Assembly (NCBI GenBank): GCA_000149265.1
Contig: CH002357.1
Coordinates: 539,373-603,372 of the forward strand
Source: Ciona savignyi
Taxonomy: Eukaryota > Chordata > Ascidiacea > Phlebobranchia > Cionidae
Direction: 5' to 3'
Length of the DNA: 64,000 bases
The notes beneath the pieces were generated by a model. It had not been told where the DNA came from, ran no database searches, and was given only the letters and a program-made list of their open reading frames with translations. A program made the translations under genes and the position numbers. This document shows, one piece after another, positions 1 to 19,700 of this stretch (the first letter of the stretch is position 1; each line of letters begins with the position of its first letter).

Positions 1-264
1 GGTGAAATAATTGTCTCCATAAGCTGCAATCGGGGAATTCCCGCAAATATTACGTTTTTTATAATCTGCCTTTAGCATTTTCGGCGAACATACAAATATC
101 ATAAACCTGAATGGAATTGTTTTTTTGGTAATCCATGGGTAATCTATGCCACTCTGATTATTACACAATACTACTTTCTGTAAATTAGCATTTGACGATG
201 TCTTCTTAAAGAATGACTAATAGTTTATTGAACAAATTGAAATTATCCCCTGCAAATGTAAAAC

Positions 265-440
265 GTAAGGCAAGGTTATCACTCAAGCAATAGTCCGATT
301 ACCTCGCACCCACCGTATGGTTACCGAAGCTATTGTAGTGTGTTGTGCAGAATTGATAAGTTTATTTAATTTAGGTATAACACATTATTCCAAAGTTCCG
401 GCAATGTCTGCCCAATAACACAACTGACTACCTAACTACT
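265..440 (-). repeat. Decayed SINE copy, minus orientation
   Basis: The stretch CCTCGCACCCACCGTATGG followed by GCTATTGTAGTGTGTTGTG, and later CAATGTCTGCCC and ACACAACTGAC, matches in order the reverse complement of the window's SINE family (best copy 59415-59680). Both ends are worn. It abuts a plus-strand copy at 446-706, so the two form an inverted pair. Confidence 0.65.
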
Positions 441-445
441 AGTTG

Positions 446-706
446 TCCGTCGCCTTTCAATCGAAATTTTTTAGGTGCGAAACTGATCGCTAGCTAGTCG
501 GTTGTGTGCTTGCGCAAGGCACTTTACGGACATTGCCTGAACCCAGCGGATTAATGGGTTCTACTAAATTAAAGGTCTATCATATACAACACACTGCAAT
601 AGCTCCGGTAACCCGACGATGGACACAAGGTGATCTGACGATTGCCCGTGTGTTAACCTCCTTGGTTTTCCCATTCACGGGGATAAAGATGAATATCCTA
701 TCCTAG
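446..706 (+). repeat. SINE copy, 5'-truncated
   Basis: Matches the SINE family from the B-box-like GGTGCGAAACT onward: GGTTGTGTGCTTGCGCAAGGC, a CCCAGCGGATTAATGGGTTC segment, GCTCCGGTAACCCGACG and the 3' end ATCCTATCCTAG. The tRNA-like 5' part is missing or eroded. Confidence 0.8.
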
Positions 707-1799
707 TTTTAAACCCCTATACTAATAGGCGACGCACCAACTCGCTAAGCTAGTAGTTCGGACTAGAGGGGGCAAACCAAACGAGCCCCGTTTGTTTCTT
801 CGTGCAAAACAATTAGAGTACATCACAGAAACTTATTGGATCATTGGTATTACTACAACTGAATAAACGTCTCAATGACGTTATGGTAAACTCTTGATTT
901 TTTATGGGATAAAATGTCTTATTCTTACAGGCCACAGTCATATTGTTGTAGGTTGGCGCTACTTCTTTTAGAGAATTTCGCATAAACCACTGGATTAAAG
1001 AACTTTATTAAATCCGAAGACGTCCGACATGCATAAACAAGCAACTCCGGATACCCAACAACAAGTTGCATGTGTGGTTGTACTATGTATGGTTTTCCAA
1101 TTCACAGGAATAAAACAAGAACACATTTAAGTAAAGTTTTATATTGCCATCACAATCAGCGGTGAACGTATGCTTCACCAAGAACAATTAAAGATGTTAA
1201 CATGCATTTGTTTCCGAATAAATTGGAGTCCGTTTAACAAACATTTATATTGTTGAATGATGCGTTTCAAGGTGGCATTAAGTATATCTTAAATATCCCA
1301 TAACCCACTAAGGGAATATATAATACTGATGGGCACATAAGTGCCTTTCGTTTTCACCGGAGAATCCACCATTTCGCCATTAATCGTCTTAATATGGTTT
1401 TTGTTACTAGTCAGTAGCACATTAGACCTTAAATCAGAAAATATTACAGCATCGGAATATGGAACTATAATATACCAACCAATTTCTTAATCTTAATTTC
1501 AAAATTAAATAAATGCAAGATGACAGGTTATACTTCCCATACAGTAGTTGTAAATTTATCAGATAGTGCAAGAAAAACTTTAATGAAACCTGATCTTCAA
1601 CAAGATATCTAAGTCATTCATATTAGTGGGATCATGATGCATTGTAATTAAATAAAATACCACCAGACTAAATTTTCATAATAATATACTTAAGTTGTAA
1701 CGATTTACCAAACTCCGTACTGTCATGCTTTACCGTGCAACGAGATTATGAAGTTTAAATCACAAAACATCCTTTAAAAAGAAACTATGCTGAGAAAGT

Positions 1800-1970
1800 T
1801 AGTTTGCCTTGTGGGAACGGATTGGACATAACTTGGCTGCTAGCCAGGGGATTGCATTAGGCACTTTCCCGACCTGCTAAACCTAGCGAATTAGTGGGTT
1901 CAATAAAAACTGTTAAAAAGTCTCAAGTTTCACACACTGTAATTGCTTCAGTAATTAAACTGTAGGCATA
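1800..1970 (+). repeat. Very decayed SINE copy
   Basis: Order-preserving weak matches to the SINE family: GCATTAGGCACTTTCCCGAC, a CTAGCGAATTAGTGGGTTC segment, then TTTCACACACTGTAATTGCTTC. No clear 3' pentamer tail. Assignment rests on the order of these blocks. Confidence 0.5.
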
Positions 1971-3130
1971 AAAAACCTAAGCTGTACCATCTTCTATTGC
2001 CTTACCCTTGATAATAAACAAATTATCAAAAATATATGAATCCAAAATTGTACACATTTTTAAAAACTAACATATTTTTAAATTGAATGGCAATGGCCAA
2101 ACAGTTTGTACTAAAACGCTTTAAGATATTTTGGGTTGCCCACTTTAAGAAAAAAACCTACTACTTGACCCAGACTACTATTTCGATGTTGCATTTCACA
2201 ACCCTTTTTAGTTTAACAGGATACCATGCTATCCAAATACAGAAAACTACACCAGAAACCTCTTAATTTTACCTTTTAACCGTGTTTTAGAATCGGTCTG
2301 TGGAAAGTTCGTCTGAAGGTTTCACTCCATGAAAAGAAAGAAATGATTAATACACTTGTTGTTTGACAAAGACACAAAACACAAGACTAGCCTATCTCAC
2401 CACTATGTAAAAGGAGTGCAGAAATATACCGCTTTTCCCGACCGTGCTCGATTCCATCGTAGGGCTGGCTGTCTTTCAGTAAAAAATAAGGAGTATGAAA
2501 ACTATCCTTGTGTTATCATATCAATATGAAAAAGTTTACATTACAACTGCTGCATAAAACCTACAAGCTGTTTTGCAGTGATGGTAGGTTAAAAAATAAC
2601 AAAATATTGTCTACAACTGTATTACGAGAATACCTTCGTCTAATACATGGTTCTCCAATGTAATAAGGAGTCCAGCAATAGATGGTTAAGCCTGTTGCTT
2701 GAAAGAACAGCAGACAGTCTGCAAGCAATAACAGTAGAGTGAAAGAACCTGTACATTACAAATCAAATAATGGGATATCATACACAAATTATACACAGCC
2801 CAGGTATTTAAACACATTGGCGTTTAAGTAAAACTTGTTTAAACAAATATGCTTCAATTAACTAATACCATTGTGGCAGTTCTTTAATTTTGCATGAAAC
2901 TTCATCCCAGCGTTTCAGACTGTACCTACAATTGTCAACTGTCAGTTAAAACGATATGCGGTTACAAAATAAAAATTTTCAAACGGAAAATTTTACAAGT
3001 AATCATCATAAAAAGTAGAATGTATGAAATTGCAGTTACTCATGTGCATTGTGCATGTTGGGATTATCTACAAATTTGCTCAACGTTCTTGTTGCTGGAC
3101 ATCCCACAACTTGGAAGGGATTAATTAGAC

Positions 3131-11137
<8,007 letters not shown>

Positions 11138-11821
11138 GGTTGTTTAAAGTTAGGAAATTAATGCACTATATATTGGAAGCTGTAATGTGTTCGGTACACT
11201 ATTGAAATAGGTCGTTTTAGTGTAAAACAACAAAAGTGCAAACAAATTTCATTAAAATAATTCAGACTAAATCAGGTATAAGAATGTACCTTTCTTAAAT
11301 AATTATCAAGAAGTATGGTGTGGGGTTAGAGTTAGTATTAGTAATTGACAAGCAAAATATCATACTTTTCAAACTGGCCGATTAAGTTTTTGGTAGTAAA
11401 AAAATAATGAACTGTCATTTTGCGTACAATGACCTGATTTCTTTGAGTCTATCGTTGCGGTGTACGGAAAATTCATCACACAACCATGGAGCTTAAATAA
11501 TATACTTACTCTTTACCGTTATGCGAATATAGGTTTAAGAACTAAAAATTTAGCAAAAATAAAACCATTGCGGTTATGACCACTTATGAAATCACAAACA
11601 AAGCAAAGTATAAATCGTTCACGAAGCGTCAGACAAGCAATTTAACCCGAGTTGCGGAGTCGATTTTATATAAACTATTATTGTTCGTAAAAGAAATGTT
11701 TACCTTTCACTGAGGTAAATTAAGGTAAACTAAAAGGAATAAAAAATAAAAAGCGTAAATCACCAAAGTACGAAAGTTTATGCTTTGGCATCTATTTTTG
11801 ATGCTGCTTGGTCATGTATTT

Positions 11822-12040
11822 TCACATACATCCTCCACACATCGGGTTAAAGGTTTTTGAAGGTACTGGAAGTTGCTGATATAGCCTTCTATCTATTCGC
11901 GGTTTCCTGGGCCAGCGATTTGTAACATAAAGTCGTGAACTCTTAGAATCTTTATTATAAGAAAAAATAGAAAATTCGACACATACTGCTTTTCTTTTTT
12001 TTGCCAAACGCTTGACAAGCATAACGTTTAGCTCGGCCAT
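11822..12040 (-). CDS. Possible small basic protein, unrecognised
   Basis: A 72-codon frame begins with an ATG in good context (AGATGGCC). It is basic (KRLAKKRK; RWPRKPRIDRR) and ends in MCGGCM before a TGA. It lies about 0.7 kb upstream of PRPF4B on the same strand. Codon content looks less random than the neighbouring frames, but I recognise no family, domain, splice signal or poly(A) site. It could be a chance frame, or one exon of a larger gene. Confidence 0.2.
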   Translation of the reverse strand: MAELNVMLVKRLAKKRKAVCVEFSIFSYNKDSKSSRLYVTNRWPRKPRIDRRLYQQLPVPSKTFNPMCGGCM

Positions 12041-12359
12041 CTACCAGAAGGGCCATAAAATCGCCATGAAACTTTGCCATTTGTTAGACCACATGGCCTG
12101 AGTGCGCAGAAACCAAAATTTTGGGTGGTAAATCAAGGGGAATTCCTCTGGGACGGTAAAAACCAAACCGTGTTTAATAACGTTCAACCAATTATTCTCC
12201 CTATCTATCCAATGCAAATAACTGACCTCGCAAGTCTTTGATTTTTACTATTTAAAATTAAAGTATGGATCTGCAACATAAAACCAAAATTCTCCAAATT
12301 TTTACTTAAACATTTTAACCCTCGGTACACCGGGAACTTTTTCCCAACAAAACAGGTAG

Positions 12360-13100
12360 GAAATGAAGAACCAACACCTTTATTTCACAAATAACTGCTC
12401 CACCAGTAGGCTACAGAACTTCATATCTAAACGAGAACACCGGCGCGCAGCCTAATACATGCTGCTTCCAACCAAACAAACACTGGGGAATTATCATCAT
12501 TTTTACTCACCAAAGCACTCATTAATATACCATGACTAAAAGTCATTTCCGGACACCATAGAGGTATATGAATTGGTTATACGCCATCTTGTAGAACTGA
12601 TATCTCTGCAAAACTGATATGGAACATCTAAACCATATTAATGTTGAAAGCTTTTTTATATCACCGTTATAAACTTGAATATCATATCCATGATAGGTTA
12701 ATTACCAACAGTGAACTCCAAACTGACACATATATTATACCAATTATAACAATAATGTGTTAATAAAATACGTTATACAGTTTCACTGCCGTTTTCCGCC
12801 AGTTGAACAATACTTGATAATTTCGTGTTGTATCCTGTATGCAATGAACTGCCTTGGCTGCTCCAGATGGCGAATAACCAATTAGGACCTCTATGCGCCT
12901 GCGGATGTGACGAGTGTGGTACCCTCCATGAGTCATTATTTTTAAACGAGTGTTTTGCTGTGTATAACAATGGTGGTGACTCCCCAATGTTTGTTTGGTT
13001 GGAAGCAACATGTGCTAGGCTGCGTGCCGGTGTTCTCGTTTAGCTGTAAAGTTTTGTAATAGTTGAGCAGTACTTTTTAAAATAAAGGTGTTGATTGTAC
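12360..13100. repeat. Long imperfect inverted repeat carrying the 3' end of an unknown ORF in each arm
   Basis: The left arm (about 12360-12600) is the reverse complement of the right arm (about 12860-13100), with mismatches and small indels. Outward, each arm reads a coding-like C-terminus, then TAG and an AATAAAGGTG sequence like a poly(A) signal. The right arm reads plus, ending PMFVWLEATCARLRAGVLV before the TAG at 13041-13043. The left arm reads minus, ending PVFVWLEAACIRLRAGVLV. This suggests two copies of a gene or transposon 3' end placed head to head; I do not recognise the protein. Confidence 0.7.
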
Positions 13101-13372
13101 ATCTGCTAGCAGTTTTGTTGGACAAAAATTGCCGATGTACGAAGGGGTATGGGCTCAAAATTTGTAAGTACAATTTTGGAGGGTTTTAAGTTTAGGTTGC
13201 GCAGATCCAAGCTTATATTTAAATTGTGAAAAAAACTAAAACTTTTTATGTCAAGATTATAAGAGTGGCAACTGTTTTTGTGAGGTCAGTTTGCATTGGA
13301 GAGATATGTAGAATAATTAGTTGAACGCCTCCTCCAACTCGAGATGCAGCATCTGACGAATAGTCCGACCGG

Positions 13373-13740
13373 CTAGCCCGCTGTTTCAGTGCGACACCTT
13401 CCAACCGAAAGGTTGCAGATACGAAACTGGTTGCTAACTTGTCGGTTGTGTACGTGAGCAAGTTACCTTACGGACATTACCTGAATCCAGCGAATCAATG
13501 GGTTCTACCAAATTGATCGTGAAAGAAACGTGTGAATCATACACAACACACTGCAATATAGCTCCGGTAACCCGACGGTGGGCGCGAGGTGATCTGGCGA
13601 TTATCCGTGTGTTAAACCCCTTATCCTATCCTATATCCTATCCTAGAATATCCTATACTATACTATACTATATCCTACCCGCATTAACGGCATCTGCGTT
13701 TTTCATCCACGAGGATAAACATGAGTATCCTATCCTAATT
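13373..13740 (+). repeat. SINE copy with expanded TCCTA tail
   Basis: Contains the B-box-like region, CGGTTGTGTACGTGAGCAAG, a CCAGCGAATCAATGGGTTC segment and GCTCCGGTAACCCGACGG. The 3' tail from 13620 is expanded into TATCCTATCC/ACTAT units, and another 3'-end block (CACGAGGATAAACATGAGTATCC) follows at 13709. This implies tail slippage or a partial duplication. Confidence 0.8.
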
Positions 13741-16730
13741 TTAGATGCTCATTAGATCCTATTTGCGGAAACAAAGTTTACACCAAAAAGTGTTTTAGTC
13801 CACATAAGGTTTCTCATTAATCTGCAAGAAGCTGTATAAGATTCTGCATAAAATGGTTAAAACTGCAATATTAAACAGTACATCACTAATAACTCAGCAT
13901 TTCACGATAAGACTATAAGTAGCATTTAGCGATAAGGCACAATTAAGCAATCGTAACAATAGTAAGGTCGAATTAAAAGGATATAATAGTTTAAAGTCGT
14001 GTTCATGTTTATTGCAATTAACCGAACATAAAAGTCAATTAACTAACACCAGCACTAAATTGACCGATTACTGACAATTTGCGATAAAGTCGACGTGCCA
14101 GATGTGGGAAAAAGAAGTTCCTGGTTGGCCGGAATATTATATGAATAGTATTCAATATCTTAATTAACCGGTTTGGTTGAATACAGATACACAAATTTCT
14201 ATACAACTTCTGAGGATAAGAAAGTTTAAGTGTAAATTTAAAATAGCCGCAGACTCCCCACATTGATGTACGCATTCTTAAATTTCTTGTCTTATTTAAA
14301 TATGTGAAATTGGACTTTTACTTTTAGTAAACATAGCACTATAAAGGCCGTAAAAACGTTTGTGTAATTTCTTTAGAATACTGTAACTTCTGTGAGATAA
14401 TTACCAAAATGGTGGAAAAATAAATTAAACTGGCTTTTTACGGGTTATCATACTGACATATATCGGTAAATTTTAAATTCCCATTTCTTGTGTTTTTAAT
14501 ACTGGCCCCTTGGGTAAAGTCCCATAAAAGAAAAATCTGATATCGTTTCCTCATAATATATACAAACAAGTTTTGTCAAGAAAAGTTGTGAAGTCAAACA
14601 TTTAAACGTTCAAAGAGAAGGATGACTAAAAGGTTTTGCACATTGACAATAAATAATCTAATGCATAAATCCATGATTTGCTTGTGTAACGTACATATAA
14701 CTAGCAACACCATATATACTCTAACAACTTACGCAAATTTAGTAGCATGATGAATATCTGGAGAATAATCCGGATCACGTGTATGTGAGATAGTCTAATC
14801 CGGATAACCGACAAGTATCTGAGGAAATCCGCATCGCCGAGAAACATTAGGCAAGTAAAATATCAAATTATTTTATCTTTTGTTAAGTGATTTTTTAAAT
14901 CAAGTTTGTCGGATTTACGGTTTTTATGAATCAATTACAACAACTCCATAAAAGTTGTTTTTAACATAATTTCCAATAATTCATCTGTGATTTTTTCCAT
15001 GATATCATATAGTATAAAACAAATCTAAAGTTGGAGTTTGATTAACTAAATTTAGCCTATATAATGCCTTGTATATGCTGCAGCATATTTTGTTCTGTTT
15101 CCAAAGAATATGTGCAGCAAGCATATCATTTAGATTTTGTTGGGTCGCGATTTTTTTCCCTCTCAAACATTAGAATGTATTAATTCGCGCATTTGAAGTG
15201 CAATAGTTTTATTTGTCTTTTTGGCCTGTTTGAGTACTATTTGCCGGACGAACACCTCGAGAGTTTAAGTTCTATTTTTTTCTGAATCATAAAACATGAA
15301 AATAATTAAGTATTGATGTTAGTGAAACTCGCAACGAACAACAAAACGCACATTTGCCATTCGTCTTTGAAAGTACTCTAACCTTTAAATTCCCCACTGA
15401 GTAAGCGAATTAAGAGTTGCACAAATTGCATGTTAATACCGTTGTAGTAAATGTGGGCCTACACAGTAAGTAGTAATACACACCAAATCGACCACATATC
15501 TATGCGTTGTATAAAATGCAGGTCTATATTATACAACTTTACACAACAAATAAGAATGGGATATGTAGAATCCAAGCAGGATAAATTAGAGTTTCTATCT
15601 TTTGTGTGGCATTCATTGGCAAACTTGTTTCTATGTAAATATGTTTCAGTGTTGGTATATCTCTATAACTAACCAATTATTAAGGACATCGATCCGTAAA
15701 GCCTAGTTATCATGATCCCTTGGTTGGAGTATGTGATGACCGAAGTGTGAGATGAGAAACTGAATCACTATTATGTGGCTTTTAAGGTAATCGTGGCAGG
15801 TTGGGTATTATAATTTTTAAATAAGATACAATTGACATTTCATTGATATTCCATTTGATGTTTGATTGATATTTTAGTCATTTCGAAATTGCTTTATGGG
15901 TGTGTAAACCACCATCATGAGTGTGTTAATCACCATCAAGGCGAAGGTTATTAATATATGTCATTGTGTGTATGTACGTTGCAAACGCAAAGCTTGATAA
16001 TGCAGCTAAGCTCTGTCTTTTCCGAAGAGACGGCAGCCAAATTAGCAGTTGTACATGCGATTTGATTTGCAATTCAAATTGAACTTTAGTTTTCTGCGTG
16101 ATTACATTTTTAACGATCATTTGTACACAGCTCTCCTGCTTGCCGTATTAATTTCTGGAGTGTTGAACTATAAAAGACCACGCGCGTAGCTAATCAATAC
16201 TATGTTACAATCACCAACGATAAAGGAGCTAAGAGACTCATTTATTCATGGCGGATTCAAAGCACATTTAGATTGTAAGAGGCGACCCTGTCTCCTTTTT
16301 CTAACTTACCTAACGCAGAGAAAGGGAAATCACAGGCGCCATTAGCATTGCTGTCACTCAGGAGGAAAGACTCCGTTGCGAATTGTTATTGGTTTGGAAT
16401 GTTGTATATCGCAAATTGCAGTTTAAAATTAAGCCTTATTATTTTACTACAGGATAGCCCACAGTCCACAGGCCAACCACGTAGAGAACAGTGTCTGCTT
16501 AGTAAGCTATTTGTACTTCGACTTTAAGTGCTTAAGCAGTTTTAAACTAGAATATAGATAAATGTAACTTAAAAAAATTATATATAGGCTACAGGCATAC
16601 AGTTATTGCAGATAAATGTGTGGTAGATATATTGTGATATACGCTATCTATAGATGAATAGCTTCGTTCTGATAGATAAACTTATATCTTTTTCGACAAG
16701 AATAAATACCGCAAACATTTTCGATCGGAA

Positions 16731-19700
16731 ATGGATTTTTCTCTGCATAAGTTGATGCAATGGAATGGCGTCTGCATTTTAGCATGGCTTCGTTTAGGTA
16801 CGATTTTATTGCTTTGTTGACTTATTACTACTTTGACATATTTTGTTTGGAGTCATAATGTATCTAAAAAAAGTAAACCTTGAATTATTAGTTAAAAGTG
16901 TACCGAAATTACAGGCATTTTAAAAAAGCCTAAACATTGTGTTTAGCCATTAAATACTTTTGTAAAGCTTTTAAACTTCACTGCAATTTTTTTTCTTCTT
17001 TATAAAAGTAATATTAATAATGTTCTTTGATCTGTATAGAAATTACTCCTATTTAATAATTACCATATAAAGACAAACTTTTCCGCCGCGTTTAATGCTT
17101 ATCTTAGTATGTTTTAATGACTGCCGTTTTATTTCCGAAACCTGCATGTTGCGAGACACAGTCGTCCGGCGCATTGTAAGAGTATTCAAAAGTTAACGAG
17201 GAAACAGTATTTTTTACATTTTACTTTAATTTATTTACTGTATTAGCAGAATATTAATAAACTGATATTAGAAATAAAAAAAATATTTTAAATAGTTCTG
17301 AAAGAAACTAAACGGTCTACACCAGTTTGTTTTTATTCACTTTTATAATGCGCTGATAATTGGTTGTCGCGTAACTGTGGAATGTTGACATCGACTTACA
17401 CATAAATTTGTTCTTATCTGATATGCCGGAACCATATACTTAATTATAGAAACGAGCCCTGCATAACTTTACACTTTTCCAATGCAAGGTAACACCCATT
17501 TACGAGTTGTTAATTCGTGCAATTAAAGCGTAAGGACAAATAAAACGAACAAAACATTTGTTTTAAAGTATGTCCCCCCTTGGTACTTTTAGTCAAGGCG
17601 TTAATTTGAAATAGCTTTATTTTTCTTTAAATATAATTATAAGTTTTGTAAGCTAATAATATTTGATTAACTTTTAATATGGAGTTTTGGATAGTATCAC
17701 ATATGTGACTTTTGTAATTTGTTTTAGGTCACGTGGGTGCTTCTGAAACGGATGCTAAGTTGTCACAGTACCTTTTCTCCAATTACAATAAGCACATAAG
17801 GCCAGCCCGAACCCTTGGTGACGTAACCAACGTTTCATTCTACCTCACTCTCTTACAATTAATCAGGTTGTAATTACAAAAAATTCGATCAAACTTATCC
17901 AAGCGTGTTCCTATACAATATTGATCGCCAAACATATGTTTTCAGTCGCTGTTTAGAATAACAAAAACGATTTAACGGTTTGATGCCGGAGTTCACCTAT
18001 ATTGTATTCTTAAAAAGAGTTTTATTCTAATCCGTCGCATATCTTTAGTGTCACTGAAAAGTCGGAAGAAATGACAACCTCCCAATATGTCACCATACGA
18101 TGGGAGGATCCTCGTTTGACATGGCATCCGGAGGACTTCGGTGGGGTCACGCAAATTCGATTACCTTCGGAGTTATTCTGGAAGCCAGACGTCGTACTTT
18201 ATAACAAGTATAACTTAATATCCTATTACACAGTTGTAGAACGTGCTTGTGGACAGGTGTTATTGTTATACGCATAGAATGTGTTTCACGACCCAGTGAC
18301 CGTACTGCTTCATTGCAATTATACGTCGCCTTTCAATCAATACATCCATGACAGGAATAATCTTGTTGAGCTTATGAGATTTGCCCTTCGCTGCCATTGC
18401 CGCGTTTTTAATATCATTATTCTTCTTCTTCTAAGTGTAATGCCAACACTGTTTTAGTAACGACGGAGAATACGACACAACGGTGCCAGTGAACGCGCTA
18501 TTAAATTACACTGGAAAGGTGGAATGGTTACCCGCCGCTATATACAAGAGTGCGTGCAAAATTAAGGTGGACCTATTCCCATTTGATTGGCAAAACTGCA
18601 CAATGAAGTAAGCATTTTTAAGTATTCGTGCACGTTTATTATGATAACTGTGTAATGCACATATTTAGTGTAAAATGAGACACTATTTCTGAATAGTCTA
18701 ACTCGCATAAGTAAGCCGATATGAACGTATCGGTCGACAATATAAAAATTGTATTTAAAAAACATTTAAACCCCTCTAGACGGGTTTGAATGCTTTTGTA
18801 ACTCGTTTTTAATCCGTACCACCTTGTTGTAGTGGAACACTGATCAAAAAAGGAAAAGTGCCTCAACGATAGTGTATATATATATATAGAATGAAACGAT
18901 TATGACACACGCCAGCGATTCCCACTAACCAAAATCATTATATTAATGATATTGTATTTTCTCCATAAAGAGCTCTTAGACACGGCACCCAATTGCACTT
19001 AGTGTTTTATTTCATGAATCAGTGCACGATTTTCAATCAGCTTTTAAAAGTCAATAATTTAAAGCATTTGCGGCTTGTGGTGTGCGGTTAACTGGAACGA
19101 GGTACCGAGGTCATTCCAAGTCGACTTTTCTCGAGACTGGAAAGAATTGCGGAACATTTTGCTTGCTTCATTAAAGTGAACAAATCGTAAATGCGATTAC
19201 GGGTCCCGCCAATCTGACAGTTTAACAGCGAAAGTGCTTTATTGTTGAAATTTAATCGAACTATTTAGCTTCACATATCTGACAGCCGCTTTATTTTAAA
19301 AGTCGTTTTTAATTTTTTGGGTAGCCCTTAGGGTGGTGAGTCACTATAATAACCATGCCGATGTCCTTATTACCTTTTTAATCGGGTCATAAAGTATCCA
19401 TTGTTTTTGCTCGTTTAAAAATGCAATACTTGAACATCCACACTTAATTATTGTTAAATTGTGTTTACATTTATATATTTTATTCTACATTCAAAGTAGT
19501 CCTGACTAATTAAAAATTATTGGAATCGAAAAGAAATATTCTTTCAAATTTTGTGCTGCAAAGAGTGCCGTGCCTTTTATGCCATGCCGGAATCATTGAT
19601 TTTCAAAATGTCTTAAAAAACCATCCCTAGATCAAACAGAACATGCCTTGAACGATTAAACGATCTTCAACATTCAATAATAATGATGCATGAGATACAT

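Larger units (their letters stand above)
1..3130. other. Intergenic region with decayed SINEs
   Basis: I see no supported coding gene here. It holds SINE copies near 265-440 (minus, decayed), 446-706 (plus) and 1800-1970 (plus, very decayed), and a fragment near 1040-1115 that resembles the SINE 3' half. The rest is AT-rich unique sequence. The part nearest 3131 probably includes the 3' UTR of the PRP4 kinase gene, but I could not fix a poly(A) signal. Confidence 0.6.
11138..16730. other. Intergenic region between PRPF4B and the nicotinic receptor gene
   Basis: It contains the 5' flank of PRPF4B, the inverted repeat at 12360-13100 and a SINE at 13373-13740. A small basic open frame at 11822-12040 (minus) is possible but unsupported. 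From 13750 to 16730 I see only AT-rich unique sequence that presumably includes the promoter of the receptor gene; no motif stands out. Confidence 0.6.
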
